A stretch of DNA of 64,000 bases. Source: Oscillospiraceae bacterium. Its GTDB lineage: Bacteria > Bacillota > Clostridia > Oscillospirales > Oscillospiraceae. The notes beneath the pieces were generated by a model. The model was not told the DNA's origin. It searched no databases and worked only from the letters and a program-made list of their open reading frames with translations. Both the position numbers and the translations under genes were made by a program. The stretch lies in assembly GCA_017624915.1 (NCBI GenBank), contig JAGAMC010000031.1, forward strand, positions 1 to 64,000, read 5' to 3'. Positions 33,611 through 39,741 of the stretch are shown here, one piece after another (position 1 is the first letter of the stretch; every line of letters starts with the position of its first letter).

Positions 33611-34048
33611 ATGAAAAAGTTTTTTGAGGAGTTCAAAACCTTTGCCATGCGCGGCAATGTGATCGACCTGGCAGTCGGCGTTGTGATCGGCGGTGCCTTC
33701 GGCAAGATCACCACCTCCATCGTCAACGACATTATCATGCCCTGCATCTCCATGCTCACCGGCGGCATCAACTTTGCCGACTGGAAGCTGGTGCTGAAGG
33801 AGGCGGTCCTTGCCGCCGACGGCGCCACCGTGGAGGCCGCCGAGGTGGCCATCAACTACGGCAACACCATTGCCATCATTCTGGACTTTATCATCATCGC
33901 CTTCGCCGTGTTCTGTCTGGTCAAGGGTATCAACTCCCTGCACCGCAAGGAGGAAGAGCCCGCCCCCGAGCCTGCTCCCGAGCCCGAGCCCTCCGCCGAG
34001 GAGAAGCTGCTGACCGAGATCCGCGACCTCCTCAAGGAGAAAAACTGA
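33611..34048 (+). CDS. mscL: Large-conductance mechanosensitive channel
   Basis: A 145-residue channel that opens on hypo-osmotic shock. The start MKKFFEEFKTFAMRGNVIDL and the pore helix AVGVVIGGAFGKITTSIVND are diagnostic. The second membrane helix (TIAIILDFIIIAFAVFCLVK) and the cytoplasmic Pro/Glu linker plus EEKLLTEIRDLLKEKN bundle follow. ATG after GAGAGGAG; overlaps the next gene by one base. Confidence 0.97.
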   Translation: MKKFFEEFKTFAMRGNVIDLAVGVVIGGAFGKITTSIVNDIIMPCISMLTGGINFADWKLVLKEAVLAADGATVEAAEVAINYGNTIAIILDFIIIAFAVFCLVKGINSLHRKEEEPAPEPAPEPEPSAEEKLLTEIRDLLKEKN

Positions 34049-34383
34049 TGCCCGATAACAAGCCTCAGTCCAACTCGGGGGAGCAGGGCTACACCCCCGC
34101 CTCCCCGGTAAAGCGGGCGCTGGCCTGGATCGGTGTGGTCTACATGGTCATTCTGGTGGCCCTGATGACCTACTTTTACTTCACCGCCACCATGCTGGGC
34201 GGCCTTGGCCCCCTGCTCACCGCGCCCGGTCTTGTGGGTCTGGGCATTGTGTCCATCATCAGCTTCCGCACCACCGGACGGCCGGCAAAGGGGGCTGCCA
34301 TCGCCCTGGCTGTTATTTGCTGGCTGCTGGCCGCCCTCACCCTGCCCGTAGGGATCGCGGGCCTCATGTCAAACTTCACTTGA
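34048..34383 (+). CDS. Small three-helix membrane protein
   Basis: A 111-residue protein, no family recognised: polar N-terminus (to ~22) and three hydrophobic segments (about 24-47, 52-72, 80-103). Coupled to mscL by a TGATG overlap and followed 20 bases later by rsmG, so it belongs to the same transcript. Confidence 0.75.
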   Translation: MPDNKPQSNSGEQGYTPASPVKRALAWIGVVYMVILVALMTYFYFTATMLGGLGPLLTAPGLVGLGIVSIISFRTTGRPAKGAAIALAVICWLLAALTLPVGIAGLMSNFT

Positions 34384-34402
34384 ATTTCATAGGAGGTCCC
34401 CC

Positions 34403-35116
34403 TTGAAGGACATCATTTCCCAAGGCCTTTCCGATCTGGGCCTGGCCGGCCGCGTACCGGAAACCGCTCCCCGGCAGTTGGAGGTCTACGGCCGCCTACT
34501 GCTGGAAAAAAACCAGGTCATGAACCTGACCGCCATCCGCGAGGAAGACAAGGTGGCCCGCCTGCACATGCTGGACTGCGCCGCTCTGCCCTGTTTTGCG
34601 GACTTTGAGGGCAAGACGCTCATCGACGTGGGCACCGGCGCGGGCTTTCCCGGCCTGCCCCTGAAGATCCTTGTCCCCTCCCTGCAGGTAACCCTGCTGG
34701 ACAGTCTGGGCAAGCGGGTCAACTGGCTCAATGAGGTCTGTCAGACCCTTGGCCTGCAGGATGTTCATGCCATCCACGCCCGGGCCGAGGAGCAGGCCCT
34801 TGTCAAGGGCTTCCGGGACAGCTTTGACTTTGCCACCGCCCGGGCCGTGGCCGACCTGCGGGTGCTGTGCGAGCTGTGCCTGCCCTATGTCAAGCCGGGC
34901 GGCCTGTTCCTTGCCATGAAGAGCGTGGACTGCGGCCCCGAGCTGGAGGCCGCCGCCCACTGCATCAAACTGCTGGGCGGACGGGTGGAGGACTGCCGGG
35001 ACTACACCGTTCCGGGCACCGACATCGTCCACCGGCTGGTCATGATCCGCAAGGTGGCGCCCACCCTGAAGGGCTATCCCCGAAAGTGGGCAAAACTGCA
35101 AAAAGAGCCGCTGTGA
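34403..35116 (+). CDS. rsmG: 16S rRNA (guanine-527-N7) methyltransferase
   Basis: A 237-residue SAM-dependent methyltransferase (GidB). The SAM-binding motif is DVGTGAGFPGLPLKIL, preceded by NLTAIREEDKVARLHMLDC. The TTG start has TAGGAGGT 8 bases upstream. In many genomes rsmG follows mnmG next to noc; here mnmE and mnmG are not present in the origin region. Confidence 0.95.
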   Translation: MKDIISQGLSDLGLAGRVPETAPRQLEVYGRLLLEKNQVMNLTAIREEDKVARLHMLDCAALPCFADFEGKTLIDVGTGAGFPGLPLKILVPSLQVTLLDSLGKRVNWLNEVCQTLGLQDVHAIHARAEEQALVKGFRDSFDFATARAVADLRVLCELCLPYVKPGGLFLAMKSVDCGPELEAAAHCIKLLGGRVEDCRDYTVPGTDIVHRLVMIRKVAPTLKGYPRKWAKLQKEPL

Positions 35117-35147
35117 TATTTTTGTTGAATTTTATTCCTTTAAAGCG

Positions 35148-35175
35148 TTGACGTACGGCGCATTTGTGGTAAACT
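35148..35175 (+). promoter_or_regulatory. Promoter of the MinD-like gene
   Basis: TTGACG (35148-35153), 16 bp, TAAACT (35170-35175). Confidence 0.65.
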
Positions 35176-35199
35176 AATTCGTAACCGGGAGGATTTCCA

Positions 35200-35940
35200 A
35201 TGGCAACAGGAACCGCGATCGTCATCGCCTCCGGAAAGGGAGGGACGGGCAAAACCTCGCTCGCAGGAGGGGTCGCCGCATGCCTTGCCCGCCTCGGCCG
35301 GAAGGTGCTGTGCATCGATATGGATATCGGTCTGCGCAATCTGGACATTTCACTGGGCATGACGGACCGGGCTCTGATGGACTTTTCCGACGTGGTGGAG
35401 GGGCGCTGTCCCCTGTCCCGGGCGGCTGTCAGCCATCCGGACCTACCCGACCTGCACCTGCTCACCGCCCCCACCCGGGTGTCCCCCGGCGTCACCCCCC
35501 AGGGCATGACCGCTCTGCTCAACACCGCCAGAGCCCTGTATGACTACATACTGCTGGATGCCCCCGCCGGTCTGGACACCGGATTCCAGCTGGCCTGCTG
35601 TGCCGCGGACCGGGCCATCGTGGTGGCGACCAGCGACGCCTCCTCCCTGAGGGATGCTCAGCGCACCGTGGGGGAACTGGGCCATATCCAGCAGGTACAT
35701 CTGGTCATGAACCGGGTGCAGCCCAAGCTGCTGCGCCAGATGCGCACCACCATTGACGACGCTATGGACACCGCGGGTCTGCCTCTGCTGGGCGTCGTGC
35801 CGGAGGACAAGCAGGTCATTCTGGCCGCCAACACCGGCCGCCCTGTGATCCTCACCACCCGCCGGGGTGCGGCAAATGCCTATTTGAACATCGCAAAGCG
35901 CCTTACGGGCCAGCGCGCCCCCATTATGAGAATCCGCTGA
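35200..35940 (+). CDS. MinD-like ParA-superfamily ATPase
   Basis: A 246-residue deviant-Walker ATPase: KGGTGKTS, then CIDMDIGLRNLDISLG, the MinD-specific motif, and YILLDAPAGLDTG. MinD positions the division site, but no minC, minE or divIVA is nearby, and the C-terminus (LTGQRAPIMRIR) is short and lacks a clear amphipathic membrane-targeting helix. It may be MinD itself or a MinD-like regulator. GGGAGG precedes the ATG. The next gene follows at 25 bp. Confidence 0.8.
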   Translation: MATGTAIVIASGKGGTGKTSLAGGVAACLARLGRKVLCIDMDIGLRNLDISLGMTDRALMDFSDVVEGRCPLSRAAVSHPDLPDLHLLTAPTRVSPGVTPQGMTALLNTARALYDYILLDAPAGLDTGFQLACCAADRAIVVATSDASSLRDAQRTVGELGHIQQVHLVMNRVQPKLLRQMRTTIDDAMDTAGLPLLGVVPEDKQVILAANTGRPVILTTRRGAANAYLNIAKRLTGQRAPIMRIR

Positions 35941-35965
35941 ACCATACAAAAGGAGGGAATGTCAT

Positions 35966-36382
35966 ATGAATATCGCCTTGATGAGCCATGACAATAAGAA
36001 AGAGCTGATGATCCAGTTCTGTATTGCCTACTGCGGCGTGCTGGCGCGCCACACCCTTTGCGCCACCAACAGCACCGGCCGCCAGGTCAGCGAAGCCACC
36101 GGTCTGCCCATCAACCTGTTCCTGTCCCACGAGCACGGCGGTATTCAGCAGATCGGCGCCCGCATCGCCTACAACGAGATCGATATGGTGCTGTTCTTTG
36201 ACGACCCCATGTCCACCGACCTGAGCGACGACGTGCAGTATATCTGCCGCCTGTGCGACCAGTACAACGTGCCCTTTGCCTCCAACGTGGCTACTGCCGA
36301 GGTGCTGATCCACGGCCTGTCCCGGGGCGATCTGGACTGGCGCGACATCGTAAACCCGAAAACGACACCTTTTGCCGTATAA
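35966..36382 (+). CDS. Methylglyoxal synthase homologue with altered active site
   Basis: A 138-residue MGS-fold protein (MNIALMSHDNKKELMIQF start, SEATGLPINLF, DMVLFFDDP, VPFASNVATAEVLI). MgsA converts dihydroxyacetone phosphate to methylglyoxal. Compared from memory with E. coli MgsA, the catalytic Asp71 in GGDQQ is Ile here (GGIQQIG), and the PHDPD segment with His98 is replaced by LSDD, although the His19, Asp91 and Asp101 equivalents remain. Catalysis is therefore doubtful. Preceded by AGGAGGG; 25 bp after the MinD-like gene and probably co-transcribed. Confidence 0.75.
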   Translation: MNIALMSHDNKKELMIQFCIAYCGVLARHTLCATNSTGRQVSEATGLPINLFLSHEHGGIQQIGARIAYNEIDMVLFFDDPMSTDLSDDVQYICRLCDQYNVPFASNVATAEVLIHGLSRGDLDWRDIVNPKTTPFAV

Positions 36383-36385
36383 ACC

Positions 36386-36414
36386 TTGACTTTTTGTCTT
36401 GTTTATTATAGGAT
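36386..36414 (+). promoter_or_regulatory. Promoter of the T-box leader
   Basis: TTGACT (36386-36391), 17 bp, TAGGAT (36409-36414). Confidence 0.65.
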
Positions 36415-36420
36415 TATCAC

Positions 36421-36620
36421 ACCGCGTTGACGGCGCATGAGTACCCGGAACACCCCCCGACAGAGAGGGCGGCCATTGGTTGAGAGCCGCTCAGGGAAAG
36501 GCTTCGGCGAAGACAGCGCTACCAGCGGGCCCGGAGACGGGCGCGGTCCCCTTCCCGCAACAGAAGGTCAAAGGGGCGCTTTGCGCCTGAATTTGGGTGG
36601 CACCACGAAGCGTATCCACA
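36421..36620 (+). promoter_or_regulatory. T-box leader, probably tRNA-Asp specific
   Basis: The leader shows T-box landmarks: AGTA of the loop-E motif (36440-36443), the distal-loop block AGAGAGGGCGG ... TTGGTTGAGAGCC, the 3' GAA partner, and the T-box sequence TTTGGGTGGCACCACG (36592-36607), whose TGGCA pairs with uncharged tRNA ends (NCCA). Directly after GAA is GAC (36512-36514), an Asp codon, in the specifier position. GCGC on both sides closes the loop. It should therefore sense uncharged tRNA-Asp and control hisS-aspS, which now lie 0.7 and 3.1 kb away. Confidence 0.85.
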
Positions 36621-36660
36621 CGCTCTCGTCCCAATACAGGGACGGGAGCGTTTATTTTTA
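36621..36660 (+). terminator. T-box-controlled terminator
   Basis: CGCTCTCGTCCC (36621-36632) pairs with GGGACGGGAGCG (36639-36650), then TTTATTTTTA. It can be replaced by an antiterminator using the T-box sequence. Confidence 0.88.
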
Positions 36661-36676
36661 TGTTCGCACCGCCTGC

Positions 36677-36925
36677 TTACTCCCCCTGCAGAACCTCCAG
36701 CATCAGCCGCGCCCCGGCGCGGAAACCCCGGGCAAAGCAGGCTTCCACGTCGGCAGTGCCCACCGCCATGACCGCCGACCAAAATCCGTCAAGCTCCTCC
36801 CAGGTCATTTTGTCCCGCACCGCCCGGACGGCAGGCTCGGCGGCTTTCAGCGCCGCGTTCATTTCCGGGGTATTTCCCTGCTGTTCGTCCAGAGCGATAA
36901 AAAGTGTTTTTAGCATGGCATCCAT
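36677..36925 (-). CDS. Small DUF6809-like protein, antisense to the T-box transcript
   Basis: An 82-residue helical protein (MDAMLKTLFIALDEQQGN start) ending in the pattern CFARGFRAGARLMLEVL. That pattern resembles the FRLGALLMIEV ending of DUF6809 proteins, which usually sit beside XRE regulators in gut Clostridia. The ATG at 36925 follows GAGGTGGGG. It is divergent from the XRE gene at 36983 and convergent with the T-box terminator, so read-through of the leader would be antisense to it. Function unknown. Confidence 0.65.
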   Translation of the reverse strand: MDAMLKTLFIALDEQQGNTPEMNAALKAAEPAVRAVRDKMTWEELDGFWSAVMAVGTADVEACFARGFRAGARLMLEVLQGE

Positions 36926-36943
36926 ATCATCCCCACCTCTTTT

Positions 36944-36958
36944 GTGAGTTACTCTCAC
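36944..36958. promoter_or_regulatory. Candidate operator between the DUF6809-like and XRE genes
   Basis: Inverted repeat GTGAG-TTACT-CTCAC in the 57 bp between two divergent start codons, next to a minus-strand TTGACA. Confidence 0.5.
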
Positions 36959-36982
36959 TTGTCAAGCGTTATTGGAGGAAAT

Positions 36983-37204
36983 ATGGCAACTTTTAATGAG
37001 CGTTTAAAGTCTCTGCGTAAGGAGCGCAATCTTACACAGGAAGAAGTCGGCCAGCAGATCAATGTTTCCCGGTATGCGGTGCTTTTGTATGAAAAAGGCA
37101 CTTCTTGCCCGGAAATGAAAGGCCTAATCGGTCTGGCGGACTATTTCAACGTGTCCATTGACTATCTGGTGGGCCGCACGGATAAGCCTGAGGTCAACCG
37201 CTGA
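36983..37204 (+). CDS. XRE-family regulator (73 residues)
   Basis: A single HTH domain (FNERLKSLRKERNLTQEEVG, VSRYAVLLYEKGTSCPEMKG) ending in FNVSIDYLVGRTDKP, a phage-repressor-like layout. ATG after GGAGGA. Its stop codon abuts the palindromic repeat at 37203. It probably controls itself and the DUF6809-like gene through the operator at 36944. The pair is lower in GC than its surroundings and looks like an insertion into the T-box-hisS leader. Confidence 0.85.
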   Translation: MATFNERLKSLRKERNLTQEEVGQQINVSRYAVLLYEKGTSCPEMKGLIGLADYFNVSIDYLVGRTDKPEVNR

Positions 37205-37303
37205 CCCCCCTCCGGCCCTTTGGGCCACCTCCCCCGCAAGCGGGGAGGCGTTTTGGCTCCCCCTGAACGGGGGAGCTGTCGCCGCAGGCGACTGAGGGGG
37301 TGA
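37203..37303. repeat. Bipartite palindromic repeat, copy A (inverted orientation)
   Basis: Hairpins in order: GGCCC/GGGCC; CCTCCCCGC-type stem (CTCCCCG / CGGGGAG); GCTCCCCC / GGGGGAGC; GTCGCC / GGCGAC; ends CCCCCTCC and GAGGGGGTGA. This is the same element as at 51760 and 58373 but reversed. It fills the XRE-hisS gap. Confidence 0.85.
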
Positions 37304-37342
37304 CCCGTCACCACACAAAACTCCCTGAAAGGAACTGATACT

Positions 37343-38710
37343 ATGGCTAAAGTACAGCCCCGCACCCTGTCCGGCTTCATGGAACTGCTCCCCGCCCGGC
37401 AGGCCCAGTTCGACCGCATGGCCGACACCCTGAAAAAGACCTACGCCCTGTACGGCTTCACCGCCCTGGACACCCCCCTGATCGAGGCGTCCGAGGTACT
37501 GCTTGCCAAGGGCGGCGGCGAGACGGAAAAACAGATCTACCGCTTTATGAAGGGCGACACCGACCTGTCCCTGCGCTTTGATCTGACTGTGCCGCTGGCC
37601 AAATACGTGGCTCAGAATTACGCCAACCTCACCTTCCCCTTCCGCCGCTTCCAGATCGGCAAGGTCTACCGGGGCGAGCGCGCCCAGCGGGGCCGCTTCC
37701 GCGAGTTCTATCAGGCGGACATCGACATCATCGGCGACGGCAAGCTGGACATCAGCAACGAGGCGGAGATCCCCTCCATCATCTACAAGGCCTTCACCGC
37801 CATGGGCCTCAAGCGTTTCCAGATCCGGGTGAACAACCGCAAGATCCTCAACGGCTTTTACGCCATGCTGGGTCTGACGGAAAAGTCCGGCGACATCATG
37901 CGCACCGTGGACAAGCTGGATAAGATCGGCGCGGAAAAAGTTGCCGCCCTGCTGGTCAGCGAGGAGATCGGCCTTTCTCAGGATCAGGCCGACGAGATTT
38001 TGAAGTTTATCGCCATCAAGGGCTCCAATGCCGAAGTCCTTTCCGCTCTGGAGGGCTACCGCGGCCGCCACGAGCTGTTTGATCTGGGTCTGGACGAGCT
38101 GAACACCGTGACCAAGTACCTGTCCGCCTTCGGTGTGCCCGAGAGCCACTTCGCCGTGGACCTGACCATCGCCCGGGGTCTGGACTACTACACCGGCACC
38201 GTGTACGAGACCACCATGCTGGACCACCCCGAGATCGGCTCCATCTGCTCCGGCGGAAGATATGACAATCTGGCGGAATACTATACCGACAAGCAGCTGC
38301 CCGGCGTGGGCATCTCCATCGGCCTGACCCGCCTGTTCTTCGTGCTGGAGGATCAGGGCTATCTGAATGATGCGCTGAACACCGCCCCCGCCGACGTGCT
38401 CATCCTGCCCATGACCGAGGATCTGGCCCCCGCCATCGCTCTGGCCACCCAGCTGCGCTCCGCGGGCATCCGCACCCAGATCCACGCCGAGCAGAAGAAG
38501 TTCAAGCAGAAGATCGGCTACGCCGACAAGCTGGCCATCCCCTACGCCGTCTTCCTGGGTGAGGACGAGATCAACGCCGGTGTCGCCGCCGTCAAGGATA
38601 TGAAGACCGGCGATCAGGTCAAGCTGTCCGCCGACGAGGCCATCGCCCATATCAAGGCCGGCCTTGCCAAGCTGAACGAGGGCCTGCCCATTCTGGATAA
38701 GGGCGAGTAA
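37343..38710 (+). CDS. hisS: Histidyl-tRNA synthetase
   Basis: A 455-residue class-II synthetase that charges tRNA-His. Motif 2 is FRRFQIGKVYRGERAQRGRF, the histidine-binding motif is ARGLDYYTGTVYE, SGGRYDNL follows, and the C-terminal anticodon domain starts near ADVLILPMT. It is slightly longer than the usual 420-430 residues. Preceded by GAAAGGAA. No promoter is evident between the repeat and the ATG, which suggests transcription from the T-box leader or the XRE gene. Confidence 0.95.
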   Translation: MAKVQPRTLSGFMELLPARQAQFDRMADTLKKTYALYGFTALDTPLIEASEVLLAKGGGETEKQIYRFMKGDTDLSLRFDLTVPLAKYVAQNYANLTFPFRRFQIGKVYRGERAQRGRFREFYQADIDIIGDGKLDISNEAEIPSIIYKAFTAMGLKRFQIRVNNRKILNGFYAMLGLTEKSGDIMRTVDKLDKIGAEKVAALLVSEEIGLSQDQADEILKFIAIKGSNAEVLSALEGYRGRHELFDLGLDELNTVTKYLSAFGVPESHFAVDLTIARGLDYYTGTVYETTMLDHPEIGSICSGGRYDNLAEYYTDKQLPGVGISIGLTRLFFVLEDQGYLNDALNTAPADVLILPMTEDLAPAIALATQLRSAGIRTQIHAEQKKFKQKIGYADKLAIPYAVFLGEDEINAGVAAVKDMKTGDQVKLSADEAIAHIKAGLAKLNEGLPILDKGE

Positions 38711-39193
38711 GTGGACAAACCCAAAAGAAAGCCTCTGCGCCTGCCGGGGTATGATTACAGCCAAAACGGTGCGTATTTTGTGACCATCTGCACCAAAGAC
38801 CGCGCACCCATCTTCGGGCATCTCGTAGGGGGCGGCCTCCGTGCCGCCCCGCACGTAGCCTTGACCTCCATTGGCGCAGCCGTAGAACAGGCCATTGGAA
38901 CCATCCCGGAAATCAATCCCGGTGTGGAATGCAACATCTATTGCGTCATGCCCGACCACGTTCACCTTATGATCGTCTTGACGGGCCGGCACGGAGGCCG
39001 GCCCCTACCCGAGATCATGAAACGCTTCAAATCCTATACAGACCACCTGTACCGGGAAGCCTCCGGCGCTCCCCTCTGGCAGCGGGGATATTACGAGCAC
39101 GTGATCCGTAATCAGGCAGACTTTTACTCTGCGGCGGAGTACATTCACACCAACCCCGCCCGACGGCTGGAACAACAGACAAACACCCCCTGA
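38711..39193 (+). CDS. REP-associated tyrosine transposase (RAYT, TnpA/IS200-like)
   Basis: A 160-residue Y1-type HUH protein: N-terminal LPGYDYSQNGAYFVTICTKD, the HxH metal site PDHVHLMIVL, catalytic-tyrosine region QRGYYEHVIRNQADF, and C-terminal YIHTNPARR. RAYTs are single-copy, usually immobile relatives of IS200 transposases that act on REP palindromes starting with GTAG. The gene begins with GTG directly after the hisS stop. Two GTAG palindromes in opposite orientation lie inside it, encoding the linker peptides VGGGLRAAPH and TGRHGGRPLP. No flanking IS ends are seen. Confidence 0.88.
   Translation: MDKPKRKPLRLPGYDYSQNGAYFVTICTKDRAPIFGHLVGGGLRAAPHVALTSIGAAVEQAIGTIPEINPGVECNIYCVMPDHVHLMIVLTGRHGGRPLPEIMKRFKSYTDHLYREASGAPLWQRGYYEHVIRNQADFYSAAEYIHTNPARRLEQQTNTP
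38825..38850 (+). repeat. REP sequence 1 inside the RAYT gene
   Basis: GTAG followed by an 8 bp perfect stem GGGGCGGC / GCCGCCCC and the loop CTCCGT. Confidence 0.85.
38983..39008 (-). repeat. REP sequence 2 inside the RAYT gene (inverted)
   Basis: Read on the minus strand: GTAG, stem GGGCCGGC / GCCGGCCC, loop CTCCGT. Same tetranucleotide, stem length and loop as REP 1; the one differing stem position is a compensated G-C to C-G pair. Confidence 0.85.
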
Positions 39194-39206
39194 GAAAGGA
39201 GATACT

Positions 39207-39704
39207 ATGAACAAAAAACGCAATCTGATCCTCACCATTCTCATCGCCGCTCTTGTGATTGGCCTGCTGGTCTGGCGGCTGTGGCCGCGAAGCTTGGAGG
39301 CTATCAGCAATCAGGACTTTGATCAAATTCTTGACATATCCCTTCACTACGAGGACCGCAGCAACGGGGACACGATCACATCGTTCTCCAGCATCCTGTC
39401 CCCCGAAGACGAAGCCTTTGATTCAGTCGTAAGCCTGCTGTCTCATATTCGGTGCCGCCCCTCCTTGGCCAATCTTAACCCCCTGCCCGCTGACTCGCTG
39501 CGATTTGAGGGCCGCAATCCGCTTATTATCTCCTTTGTGTTTAAGGACGGGAATCAGGCCAATTTGCACTTGACAGAGCGCGGGGAAATCTCCGCAGACA
39601 GCACCTCCCTGAACGGTCTGGGAAAATACTACATCACAAACATAAAAGACTACGAAACCCTGTTGGAGTACATCACCACCCACAGAATCGAAAACAATTC
39701 GTAA
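39207..39704 (+). CDS. Membrane-anchored hypothetical protein between hisS and aspS
   Basis: A 165-residue protein, no family recognised: one N-terminal anchor (about 7-27, LILTILIAALVIGLLVWRLW) and an extracytoplasmic domain. Base composition is clearly more AT-rich than the flanking synthetase genes and codon use is less biased, so it may have been acquired. GAGAAAGGAG precedes the ATG. With the RAYT gene it separates hisS from aspS. Confidence 0.75.
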   Translation: MNKKRNLILTILIAALVIGLLVWRLWPRSLEAISNQDFDQILDISLHYEDRSNGDTITSFSSILSPEDEAFDSVVSLLSHIRCRPSLANLNPLPADSLRFEGRNPLIISFVFKDGNQANLHLTERGEISADSTSLNGLGKYYITNIKDYETLLEYITTHRIENNS

Positions 39705-39741
39705 TATATTCTCCCAATAATACTGATTGGAGTTGAATTTC

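Noticed and set aside
36437..36913. Plus-strand open frame across the T-box leader
   Set aside because: It lies over the structured leader and its terminator; the RNA landmarks explain the sequence better.
36677..37204. Toxin-antitoxin system
   Set aside because: Only a regulator and a small helical protein are present; no toxin fold or catalytic motif can be seen.
37203..37303. CRISPR or simple terminator interpretation of the multi-hairpin repeats
   Set aside because: The units are not regularly spaced direct repeats with spacers and have no U-tracts; three dispersed copies in two orientations fit an interspersed palindromic element.
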